Assembly: GCA_050742535.1 (NCBI GenBank)
Contig: JBOGIQ010000044.1
Coordinates: forward strand, 1-26,457
Direction: 5' to 3'
DNA from: Gp6-AA40 sp050742535
GTDB lineage: Bacteria > Acidobacteriota > Vicinamibacteria > Vicinamibacterales > UBA2999
Length of the DNA: 26,457 nucleotides
Shown: piece by piece, positions 13,611 to 21,439 of the stretch
Layout: each line of letters begins with the position of its first letter
How positions within the stretch are numbered: position 1 is the stretch's first letter
Translations under genes and position numbers: made by a program
Notes under the pieces: generated by a model
The model's input: only the letters and a program-made list of their open reading frames with translations
The model's database searches: none
What the model was told of the DNA's origin: nothing

Positions 13611-13629
13611 AGGACCAGCAAGGTCGGAA
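13609..13629. promoter_or_regulatory. Rrf2/IscR-type operator 2 (weaker)
   Basis: ATAGGAC-N7-GTCGGAA keeps 11 of 14 arm positions of the cysM site and has the same spacing. It starts in the -10 box and ends nine bases before the ATG. It is weaker than site 1 and could be chance. Confidence 0.4.
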
Positions 13630-13637
13630 TTAGACAA

Positions 13638-14120
13638 ATGCTGAGGCTGTCGAAAAAGGCCGATTACGCGCTGATTGCGATGAAGCATCTGGCCCTGAAC
13701 GCCAGCCGCGCCGAGGCACGGGTGCGCGAAGGGGGCGCCGGGGCGCCGTCGGCCAGCGCGCGTGAAATCGCCGAGCAGTACGACATTCCGATCGAGCTGC
13801 TTGCCAAGGTGCTGCAGCGGCTCGTGCGGACGGGCCTGCTCGCCTCGACGCAGGGCACGCGCGGCGGCTACACGTTGAGCCGCCCGCCGAAATCGATCAG
13901 CGTCGTCGACGTGATTCAGGCGATCGACGGACCGTTCACCGTGACGGCCTGCTCGACGGAGAAGCACGACTGCGAGCAGTACAGCAAGTGCAGCGTGCGC
14001 GACCCGCTGTGGCAGATCCGCGAGCGAATCGTCGTGACGCTCGGCACGGTCACCCTTTCAGAAATGGCGGCAGAGCAGGATGTTGCGACCGCGCCGATGG
14101 CGGTCGTACGCAGGGCATAA
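13638..14120 (+). CDS. iscR: Rrf2 family Fe-S regulator, IscR-like
   Basis: A 160-residue winged-helix regulator. MLRLSKKADYALIAMKHLAL and AREIAEQYDIPIELLAKVLQRLVRTGLL are the Rrf2 DNA-binding region, with the wing at TQGTRGGYTLSRPP. Three cysteines at C105, C112 and C118 (C-x6-C-x5-C) match the position of the [2Fe-2S] ligands of IscR (C-x5-C-x5-C in E. coli), so it probably senses cluster status. An acidic/basic insert at residues 24-39 (RAEARVREGGAGAPSA) is low-complexity and perhaps dispensable. It sits directly upstream of iscS, as in proteobacterial isc operons, and two candidate binding sites overlap its own promoter. CymR-like cysteine sensing or NsrR-like nitric oxide sensing are the alternatives. 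Confidence 0.88.
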   Translation: MLRLSKKADYALIAMKHLALNASRAEARVREGGAGAPSASAREIAEQYDIPIELLAKVLQRLVRTGLLASTQGTRGGYTLSRPPKSISVVDVIQAIDGPFTVTACSTEKHDCEQYSKCSVRDPLWQIRERIVVTLGTVTLSEMAAEQDVATAPMAVVRRA

Positions 14121-14122
14121 AG

Positions 14123-15337
14123 ATGAAATTGCCGATTTACATGGATTACCACGCGACGACGCCCGTTGACCCGCGGGTGGTTGACGCGATGCTTCCGTAC
14201 TTCAGCGGACGCTTTGGCAACGCGGCGAGCCGCAATCACGCGTTTGGCTGGGAAGCGGAGGACGCGGTGGAGGCCGCCCGCCGCCAGGTGGCCGACCTGG
14301 TCGGCGCGAACGCGAAGGAAATCATCTTCACCAGCGGCGCCACCGAGTCGAACAACCTCGCCATCAAGGGCGTCGCGGAGATGTACCGCGAGAAGGGCAA
14401 TCACGTCATCACCTGCGTCACCGAGCACAAGGCGGTCATCGACACCTGCAAGAAGCTCGAGAAGCAGGGCGGCCGCGTGACCTATCTGCCGGTACAGAAG
14501 GACGGGCGGATCGACCTCGACGACCTGCGCGCGGCGATCACCGACAAGACCATTCTGATCACGATCATGACCGCCAACAACGAGATCGGCGTGCTGCAGC
14601 CGGTTGCCGAGATCGGCGCGATCGCCAAGGAGAAGGGGATTCTCTTCCACACCGACGCCGTGCAGGCGGTGGGGAAGGTGCCGTTCAACGTCAACGAGGC
14701 AAAGGTCGACCTGGTGTCGATGAGCGCCCACAAGTTTTATGGCCCGAAGGGCGTGGGCGCGCTGTACGTGCGGCGCCGCAATCCGCGCGTGCTCCTGGCC
14801 GAGCAGATCAGCGGCGGCGGGCACGAGCGCGGCATGCGGTCGGGCACGCTGAACGTGCCCGGCATCGTCGGCCTCGGTCAGGCGGCAGCGATCGCGCAGG
14901 CGGAGATGGCCACCGAAGGTGAGCGGCTGCGGACGCTTCGCGATCGGCTGAACAAGAAGCTGCACGCGAACCTCGACGAGCTCTACATCAACGGCTCGAT
15001 GGAGCACCGCCTGCCGCACAACCTGAATGTCAGCTTCGCCTATGTCGAAGGCGAGTCGTTGCTGATGGGCATCAACGACGTGGCGGTCTCCTCGGGCTCG
15101 GCCTGCACCTCGGCGAGCCTCGAGCCGTCCTACGTATTGAAGGCGCTTGGCGCGGGCGACGACCTCGCGCACTCCTCGATCCGGTTCGGCCTCGGCCGCT
15201 GGACCACCGAGGCGGAAGTTGATTACGTCGTGGACAAGCTGACGACCGTCGTCCGCCGGCTGCGCGAGATGTCGCCGCTGTACGAGATGGTCAAGGAAGG
15301 CGTCGACCTGTCGAAGATGCAGTGGGTCACGCACTAG
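14123..15337 (+). CDS. iscS: Cysteine desulfurase IscS
   Basis: A 404-residue PLP enzyme, the same length as E. coli IscS. It takes sulfur from cysteine as a persulfide and passes it to IscU. The sequence shows YMDYHATTPVDPRVVDAMLPY at the start, the TSGATESNNLAIKG loop and HTDAVQAVGK. The PLP lysine is K204 (SAHKFYGPKG), and the mobile-loop cysteine C328 lies in SSGSACTSASLEPSYVLKALG. The C-terminal extension after residue 375, ending MQWVTH, is the IscU-docking tail typical of group I enzymes. Its ATG is two bases after the regulator's stop (14120). The cysteine it uses is made by the cysM-mec-cysO genes just upstream, so the two units form one sulfur path. Confidence 0.96.
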   Translation: MKLPIYMDYHATTPVDPRVVDAMLPYFSGRFGNAASRNHAFGWEAEDAVEAARRQVADLVGANAKEIIFTSGATESNNLAIKGVAEMYREKGNHVITCVTEHKAVIDTCKKLEKQGGRVTYLPVQKDGRIDLDDLRAAITDKTILITIMTANNEIGVLQPVAEIGAIAKEKGILFHTDAVQAVGKVPFNVNEAKVDLVSMSAHKFYGPKGVGALYVRRRNPRVLLAEQISGGGHERGMRSGTLNVPGIVGLGQAAAIAQAEMATEGERLRTLRDRLNKKLHANLDELYINGSMEHRLPHNLNVSFAYVEGESLLMGINDVAVSSGSACTSASLEPSYVLKALGAGDDLAHSSIRFGLGRWTTEAEVDYVVDKLTTVVRRLREMSPLYEMVKEGVDLSKMQWVTH

Positions 15338-15349
15338 CGTAGACGTAGT

Positions 15350-15367
15350 GTCCGCCTTTAGGCGGAC
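15350..15367. repeat. GTCCGCC hairpin in the iscU leader
   Basis: GTCCGCC-TTTA-GGCGGAC is a perfect 7-bp stem. It is followed at once by the iscU ribosome site (GGAG at 15369-15372), so folding could affect iscU translation. Confidence 0.75.
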
Positions 15368-15378
15368 CGGAGAAAACA

Positions 15379-15810
15379 ATGGCGTATTCGAACAAGGTAA
15401 TCGACCACTACGAGCACCCGCGCAACGTCGGCTCGCTGCCGAAGGACGACACGAACGTCGGCACGGGCCTCGTCGGCGCGCCGGAGTGCGGCGACGTCAT
15501 GAAGCTGCAGGTCAAGGTGAACCCGGACACGGGCGTCATCGACGATGCGAAATTCAAGACGTTCGGCTGCGGCTCCGCTATCGCGAGCTCGAGCCTGGCA
15601 ACCGAATGGCTGAAAGGCAAGACCGTCGATCAGGCGCTCGCGATCAAGAACACCGACATCGTTGCCGAGCTGTCGCTGCCGCCGGTGAAGATTCACTGCT
15701 CCGTGCTGGCCGAGGACGCAATCAAGGCGGCGATTGCCGACTACAAGAAGAAGCAGTCCGAGGCGAAGGGCGAGACGACGGTCGAGCAGCCGTCACAGCC
15801 AATCGCGTAA
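15379..15810 (+). CDS. iscU: Fe-S cluster scaffold IscU
   Basis: A 143-residue scaffold on which [2Fe-2S] clusters are built. The three ligand cysteines are present: C37 in GAPECGDVM with D39, C64 in TFGCGSAIASSS, and C107 in KIHCSVLAEDA next to H106. The LPPVK motif at 100-104, recognised by the HscA chaperone, is exact and fits the hscB-hscA genes downstream. The start MAYSNKVIDHYEHPRNVGS is standard. The C-terminal 15 residues (KGETTVEQPSQPIA) are a non-conserved tail. GGAG lies upstream of the ATG, just after a hairpin. Confidence 0.96.
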   Translation: MAYSNKVIDHYEHPRNVGSLPKDDTNVGTGLVGAPECGDVMKLQVKVNPDTGVIDDAKFKTFGCGSAIASSSLATEWLKGKTVDQALAIKNTDIVAELSLPPVKIHCSVLAEDAIKAAIADYKKKQSEAKGETTVEQPSQPIA

Positions 15811-15812
15811 TG

Positions 15813-15892
15813 GAAAGGCAAAGGTCAAAAGGCAAAGGTCAAAAGAACTCTTGCGAACGTTCTTTTGACTTATGCCTTTTGCCTTTTGACTT
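15813..15892. repeat. Long inverted repeat between iscU and iscA
   Basis: AAGGCAAAGGTCAAAAG units on the left are mirrored by CTTTTGCCTTTTGACTT units on the right. The innermost arms TCAAAAGAAC (15839-15848) and GTTCTTTTGA (15859-15868) pair perfectly around a 10-base loop. It fills the whole iscU-iscA spacer and leaves no Shine-Dalgarno before iscA. A stem of this size in the mRNA could protect the upstream iscSU message or reduce readthrough. Confidence 0.85.
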
Positions 15893-15894
15893 GA

Positions 15895-16221
15895 ATGATT
15901 CAGATCACTGAAACCGCCGCACGCAAGATCAAGTCGCTGATGGCCAAGCAGGGCATCAGCGAGGGAGGTCTGCGCGTGGGAGTGAAGGGCGGCGGCTGCT
16001 CCGGCCTGAGCTACACGTTCGGCTGGGAGCGCGAGCCCCGCCTTGGCGACGAAGTGTTCGAGGGGCCGGAGGGCGCGAAGATCTTCATCGACCGCAAGAG
16101 CCACCTGTTCCTCGACGGCACCACGCTCGATTACGACACGGCGCTCCTGACCCAGGGCTTCGTCTTCCACAACCCCAACGCGAAGCAGACCTGCGGCTGC
16201 GGCAGCTCCTTTGGTGCATGA
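15895..16221 (+). CDS. iscA: A-type Fe-S carrier IscA
   Basis: A 108-residue A-type carrier that accepts and delivers Fe-S clusters or iron. The family fold starts MIQITETAARKIKSLM, and the three ligand cysteines are C35 (GGGCSGLSYTF) and C100/C102 (QTCGCGSSF). ErpA and SufA share these features; the choice of IscA rests on position between iscU and hscB. There is no clear ribosome site, because the spacer before it is a long inverted repeat. The stop overlaps the hscB start (ATGA at 16218-16221), so the two are coupled. Confidence 0.94.
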   Translation: MIQITETAARKIKSLMAKQGISEGGLRVGVKGGGCSGLSYTFGWEREPRLGDEVFEGPEGAKIFIDRKSHLFLDGTTLDYDTALLTQGFVFHNPNAKQTCGCGSSFGA

Positions 16222-16934
16222 GCGGCCACATTCCCGTTCGTTCCGAGGCGGCCTTGGAATGCCGCACCTGCGGTGCCGGCGCGCCGGTTGACGAACACTT
16301 CTGCCCCAACTGCAGCCGCATCCTCGCGCTCGGACGGCACGGCGACTACTTCGCGTTCCTCGGGCTTCCGCGCCGGCTGACGATCGCCCCGCAGGATCTC
16401 GAACAGCGGTTCCGTGATCTGAGCCGCCAGTTCCATCCCGACTACTACTACAACGCGCCGCCGGCGGAGCGGCTGGCCAGCCTCGAACGCTCGTCGTATC
16501 TGAACGACGCCTACCGCACGCTGCGCAATCCGGTTTCGCGCGTCGAGCACCTGCTCGCGATTGAAGGCCTGCCGTCGGCAAAGTCCGAGGAAGGTACCGC
16601 GAAGGTTCCTGCGGCGCTGCTCGAGGAAGTCTTTGCGCTGAACGAGGAGCTCGACGAGATCCGCGAGCAGCGCGAGTCCGGCGCCGACTCGACGTCCCTC
16701 GGCGCGCGTCTGTCGAAGGCGCGGCAGCCGATCGACCGCAAGCGCGAGGAGCACGAGAAGCAGCTCGGCGAGCTGGCGGCCCGGTGGGACAGCCAGGAGC
16801 AGGCGACGGCCGGGGAACGCCGCGCGACGCTCGAGGCGCTCCGCGAGCGGCTGCTCGAGCGCAACTACATCAATAACCTCCTGGCCACCATCGATCGCGA
16901 GGCCTCGAGCCTGCACGCCGCGGATCCGCGATGA
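16218..16934 (+). CDS. hscB: Co-chaperone HscB with N-terminal tetracysteine motif
   Basis: A 238-residue J-protein that brings IscU to HscA. The order is a zinc-ribbon-like motif C15-x2-C18-x10-C29-x2-C32, then the J domain starting DYFAFLGLPRRLTI with HPD at 73-75 (RQFHPDYYY) and SYLNDAYRTLRNPVSRVEHLL. The C-terminal three-helix IscU-binding domain follows, from about residue 130 to the end. E. coli HscB (171 residues) lacks the cysteine part, whereas human HSCB has a comparable tetracysteine module. The ORF overlaps iscA by 4 bases. Its stop (16932-16934) overlaps an ATG at 16931 that was probably once the hscA start. Confidence 0.93.
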   Translation: MSGHIPVRSEAALECRTCGAGAPVDEHFCPNCSRILALGRHGDYFAFLGLPRRLTIAPQDLEQRFRDLSRQFHPDYYYNAPPAERLASLERSSYLNDAYRTLRNPVSRVEHLLAIEGLPSAKSEEGTAKVPAALLEEVFALNEELDEIREQRESGADSTSLGARLSKARQPIDRKREEHEKQLGELAARWDSQEQATAGERRATLEALRERLLERNYINNLLATIDREASSLHAADPR

Positions 16935-16980
16935 GTCACGTAGCCCTTCGACTCGCTGGCGCTCGCTCAGGGCAAGTGCG

Positions 16981-16993
<13 letters not shown>
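16928..16993. repeat. 16-bp direct repeat flanking a 34-bp palindromic insert
   Basis: GCGATGAGTCACGTAG occurs at 16928-16943 and again at 16978-16993. Between them is a 34-bp GC-rich quasi-palindrome beginning CCCTTCGAC and ending CAGGGCAAGT. The duplicated copy contains the hscB stop region and the start of hscA (ATGAGTCACGTAG). This looks like the footprint of a short element that inserted at a former ATGA overlap and duplicated its target. Confidence 0.8.
16931..16984 (+). CDS. 17-codon relay ORF between hscB and hscA (possible)
   Basis: The first copy of the duplicated hscA start opens a 17-codon frame (MSHVALRLAGARSGQVR). It begins in the hscB stop (ATGA) and ends in a second ATGA overlapping the hscA start at 16981. 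It would hand ribosomes from hscB to hscA by termination-reinitiation. The peptide itself is not expected to have a function. Confidence 0.35.
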
Positions 16994-18924
<1,931 letters not shown>

Positions 18925-19012
18925 CGTAGAGTCCGGCTTCAGCCGGATTGAGAGACGTAGAGTCCGGCTTCAGCCGGATTGAGAGACGTAGAGTCCGGCT
19001 TCAGCCGGATTG
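18925..19012. repeat. 31-bp tandem repeat, about 2.8 copies, each with a hairpin
   Basis: Units start at 18925, 18956 and 18987 (the last truncated) and are identical where complete. Each holds GTAGAG followed by TCCGGC-TTCA-GCCGGA, a 6-bp stem and 4-base loop. They fill the gap between the hscA stop and the fdx start and leave fdx without a visible ribosome site. Confidence 0.9.
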
Positions 19013-19016
19013 ATAA

Positions 19017-19409
19017 ATGCCAAAGGTGACCTTCATCAAGGATGGGAAAGAGACCGTCGTCGAGTTCGAGCACGGCAAGATGCCGTACGACGGTCACGGC
19101 CTGCCGGAATCGTTCCTCGACGTGGCGATGAATCACGGCGTCGGGCTCGAACATGCGTGCGGCGGCAGCTGTGCCTGCACCACCTGTCACCTGTACGTCG
19201 TGAAGGGGGAGCAGAATCTGAGCGACCCCGAGGACAACGAGCTCGATCGCCTGGACACGGCCTGGGACCTGCGGACGAACTCCCGCCTCGGCTGCCAGGC
19301 CGTGATCAAGGGCGACGTCACCGTGGAATTCCCCATGTACACGCGGAATTACGTGCAGGAAGGCGGCGGCATCCAGCTGGGGAAGACGGACCGCAAGGAC
19401 GAGGACTGA
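19017..19409 (+). CDS. fdx: [2Fe-2S] ferredoxin, ISC type
   Basis: A 130-residue adrenodoxin-type ferredoxin that supplies electrons during cluster assembly. The ligands are C48, C54 and C57 (HACGGSCACTTC; C-x5-C-x2-C) and C93 (SRLGCQAV); C52 is an extra cysteine in the loop. The sequence between them (HLYVVKGEQNLSDPEDNELDRLDTAWDLR) is typical of ISC ferredoxins. A C-terminal tail of about 25 residues (YTRNYVQEGGGIQLGKTDRKDED) is longer than in E. coli Fdx (111 residues). It follows three tandem hairpins, with no clear Shine-Dalgarno. Confidence 0.94.
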   Translation: MPKVTFIKDGKETVVEFEHGKMPYDGHGLPESFLDVAMNHGVGLEHACGGSCACTTCHLYVVKGEQNLSDPEDNELDRLDTAWDLRTNSRLGCQAVIKGDVTVEFPMYTRNYVQEGGGIQLGKTDRKDED

Positions 19410-19417
19410 GGTAGCGC

Positions 19418-19621
19418 ATGAAATGGACCGACGCCGAGGACATCGGCATCGCGCTCTCCGAGCGATTTCCCGAGATGGATCCTTTAACTGTGCGGTTTAC
19501 CGATCTTCGGGATAAAGTGATGCATCTCGACGGGTTTGACGACGACCCCAAGAGCTCGAACGAGCCGAAGCTCGAGGCCATCCAGATGGCCTGGTACGAA
19601 GAATGGAAGGAAAACCAGTAG
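19418..19621 (+). CDS. iscX: IscX (YfhJ) acidic ISC accessory protein
   Basis: A 67-residue protein matching the IscX family in length and motifs: KWTDAEDIGIALSERFPEMDPLTVRFTDLRDKV, then GFDDDPKSSNEPKLEAIQMAWYEEW. IscX binds IscS and iron and modulates cluster assembly. It follows fdx by eight bases with GAGG ahead of the ATG, and closes the isc unit in the usual gene order (iscR-S-U-A-hscB-hscA-fdx-iscX). Confidence 0.93.
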   Translation: MKWTDAEDIGIALSERFPEMDPLTVRFTDLRDKVMHLDGFDDDPKSSNEPKLEAIQMAWYEEWKENQ

Positions 19622-19645
19622 GGACCAGCGGACGTCTCAACTGAC

Positions 19646-20068
19646 ATGAATTTCAGCCGTTTCGCATGCACGGCGGTATTGATTCTGGGCGTTGCCCCAG
19701 TGGTGGCGGCGCAATCTGCGCCGGTTGCGGCGCGGGAGCCTGTTGGAACGTCGGGCATCAGCGCCGAGACCCCTGTGCCGGTGTCCGGGATTGACGTCAC
19801 CCGGCTGCCGATCGATCTGCAGCGAATCGAGCGCCGCTTCCGTCAGGGCCAGATTCGTGAAGAGCGCGACGGGCTGAACCTCCGCTATTACATCGACGTC
19901 TTCGCCGTGGCGCCGAGGATTACGCTCTTCACCGAGCAGGACAATCTTCGATATGGCCCGGTCCCCTATGGCGGGCCGACGCACAACGAGATGCTGGAAA
20001 TGATGACGCCGCGGCCGTTCCGCAACCACGGTGGCGTCAACATCCTGAGTCCGAACTCCAAGAAATAG
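19646..20068 (+). CDS. Secreted hypothetical protein
   Basis: A 140-residue protein with a probable signal peptide (residues 1-22, MNFSRFACTAVLILGVAPVVAAQ, cut after VVAA or AAQ). The mature part begins with a Pro/Val/Ala-rich stretch. A conserved-looking core follows at residues 52-90 (VTRLPIDLQRIERRFRQG and GLNLRYYIDVFAVAP), then a Pro/Gly-rich C-terminus (YGPVPYGGPTHNEMLEMMTPRPFRN). No domain is recognised. It lies 24 bases after iscX and its stop is two bases before the mqnB start, so it belongs to the same transcription direction, but its link to either pathway is unknown. Confidence 0.7.
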   Translation: MNFSRFACTAVLILGVAPVVAAQSAPVAAREPVGTSGISAETPVPVSGIDVTRLPIDLQRIERRFRQGQIREERDGLNLRYYIDVFAVAPRITLFTEQDNLRYGPVPYGGPTHNEMLEMMTPRPFRNHGGVNILSPNSKK

Positions 20069-20070
20069 CT

Positions 20071-20751
20071 CTGCGCATTCTCCTCGTCTGCGCAACACCG
20101 TTCGAAGTCGAACCGCTCGTTCCGCGGCTCCGCCGTCTTGCCGACACCGGCCGCTGTTCGGTCCTCTATTCGCTTGGCGAACATGAAGTCGAGGTGCTGA
20201 CGACCGGCGTCGGGATGGTGGCGACGGCCGCCTGGTGTTCGCGTGCGTTTGCCTCCGAGCATTACGACCTGGCGCTGAACCTTGGCCTATGCGGCAGCTT
20301 CCGCCCGGCCCTGGCGGCCGGCGTCGTCGTGCACGTCACGGCGGACCGGCTCGGGGAGCTCGGCGCCCAGGACGGCGACGGCTTCCTGACCATCCATCAG
20401 CTGCAGCTCCTCGGCGAGAACGAGTTTCCGTTCGAGGGCGGCCTGCTCGTCAACGCCGCGCCGCCGCCGCTCGCCCCTCTCTCGGCACTGCCCGCCGTCA
20501 CCGGCATCACTGTCAACACCGTTCACGGTAGCGAGCCGGCGATTGTGGCGGTCCGCACGCGTTACGATCCCGATGTCGAATCGATGGAGGGCGCGGCGTT
20601 CATGTACGCGAGCCTGATTGCCGGCGTGCCGTTCGCGCAGGTGCGCGCCGTGTCGAACGCGGTCGAGCGGCGGAACCGCGGCGCCTGGAAGTTGGACCAG
20701 GCGATCGAGGCGCTTGGCGTCGAGTCCGTGCGGCTGCTGGAGTCGGTGTGA
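20071..20751 (+). CDS. mqnB: Futalosine hydrolase MqnB, apparent CTG start
   Basis: The protein (226 residues from CTG at 20071) belongs to the nucleoside phosphorylase fold. It has RILLVCATPFEVEPLVPRL at the N-terminus, TTGVGMVATAAWCSRAF, LALNLGLCGSF, VNTVHGSE and the catalytic SMEGAAFMYASLIAGVPF, then AVSNAVERRNRGAWKL. It cleaves hypoxanthine from futalosine in menaquinone synthesis, and mqnD two genes on supports this over MTA/SAH nucleosidase. No ATG, GTG or TTG lies in frame near the N-terminus. The first GTG (20194) would remove about 41 conserved residues, so CTG (reading M-RILLVCATPFE) or a nearby ATT is proposed. Confidence 0.85.
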   Translation: MRILLVCATPFEVEPLVPRLRRLADTGRCSVLYSLGEHEVEVLTTGVGMVATAAWCSRAFASEHYDLALNLGLCGSFRPALAAGVVVHVTADRLGELGAQDGDGFLTIHQLQLLGENEFPFEGGLLVNAAPPPLAPLSALPAVTGITVNTVHGSEPAIVAVRTRYDPDVESMEGAAFMYASLIAGVPFAQVRAVSNAVERRNRGAWKLDQAIEALGVESVRLLESV

Positions 20752-21429
20752 ATGTACACGCTCGACAGGGTGGTCCCATGGGGCCGGTCGTTCGACGAGT
20801 ATCAACGCATGTTCGCGTTGAGCGAGACTGATCGTGGACGGACGATCGTGGGGTGCGGCGACGGGCCAGCGAGTTTCAACGCTGAAGCGACGCGCCGTGG
20901 GTCGACGGTGGTCTCCTGCGATCCGATCTACCGCTACGATGTCGATCAACTACGAGAGCGAATCGCTGTCACGTACCAGGAGATCCTGGAGCAGACGCGC
21001 CTGAACGCGTCCGAGTTTATCTGGAGCACGATTCGCTCCGTTGAGGAACTCGGTCAGGTCCGGATGGCCGCGATGAACGACTTCCTGGACGACTATCCGG
21101 CGGGCCGGACCGACGGTCGATATATCGACGCTGCGCTGCCGGAGCTCCCGTTCAGCGACGGGACGTTCGATCTGGCATTGTGCTCGCACTTTCTCTTTCT
21201 GTACACCACGCAGCTCGGCGAGTCATTCCATCTGCGCGCGATTCGAGAGATGTGCCGCGTCGCCAGAGAGGTCCGCGTCTTCCCATTGCTGGCGCTTGGG
21301 GCAGTGCCTTCGCCGTTCGTCGAACCCGTGATGGCGGAGTTCCAGCGGGACGGCATCAGCGTGTCGCTTGAGCGTGTTCCGTACGAATTCCAGCGCGGCG
21401 GTAACACGATGATGCGGATTCGGCCGTGA
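20752..21429 (+). CDS. SAM-dependent methyltransferase-like protein
   Basis: A 225-residue protein with features of a class I methyltransferase: IVGCGDGPASFNAEATRRG (residues about 32-50, glycine-rich SAM loop), VVSCDP with an acidic end of strand 2, and LPFSDGTFDLALCSHFLFLY (strand 4 region). An AIREMCRVAREVRVFPLL segment follows. The intervening helical part (65-115) is family-specific. Its ATG follows the mqnB stop with no gap. It lies between two menaquinone genes but is not a known futalosine-pathway enzyme, and the final methylation of menaquinone is normally done by UbiE/MenG. The substrate is unknown. Confidence 0.75.
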   Translation: MYTLDRVVPWGRSFDEYQRMFALSETDRGRTIVGCGDGPASFNAEATRRGSTVVSCDPIYRYDVDQLRERIAVTYQEILEQTRLNASEFIWSTIRSVEELGQVRMAAMNDFLDDYPAGRTDGRYIDAALPELPFSDGTFDLALCSHFLFLYTTQLGESFHLRAIREMCRVAREVRVFPLLALGAVPSPFVEPVMAEFQRDGISVSLERVPYEFQRGGNTMMRIRP

Positions 21430-21439
21430 GAGGAACTCT

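Noticed and set aside
13916..15379. Long minus-strand open frame of 487 codons opposite iscS
   Set aside because: It is a shadow of the GC-rich iscS gene, rich in Arg, Ala and His without any domain; iscS has full catalytic motifs.
18925..19012. Regular repeats that could be taken for a CRISPR array
   Set aside because: The units are contiguous with no variable spacers, number only about three, and there are no cas genes.
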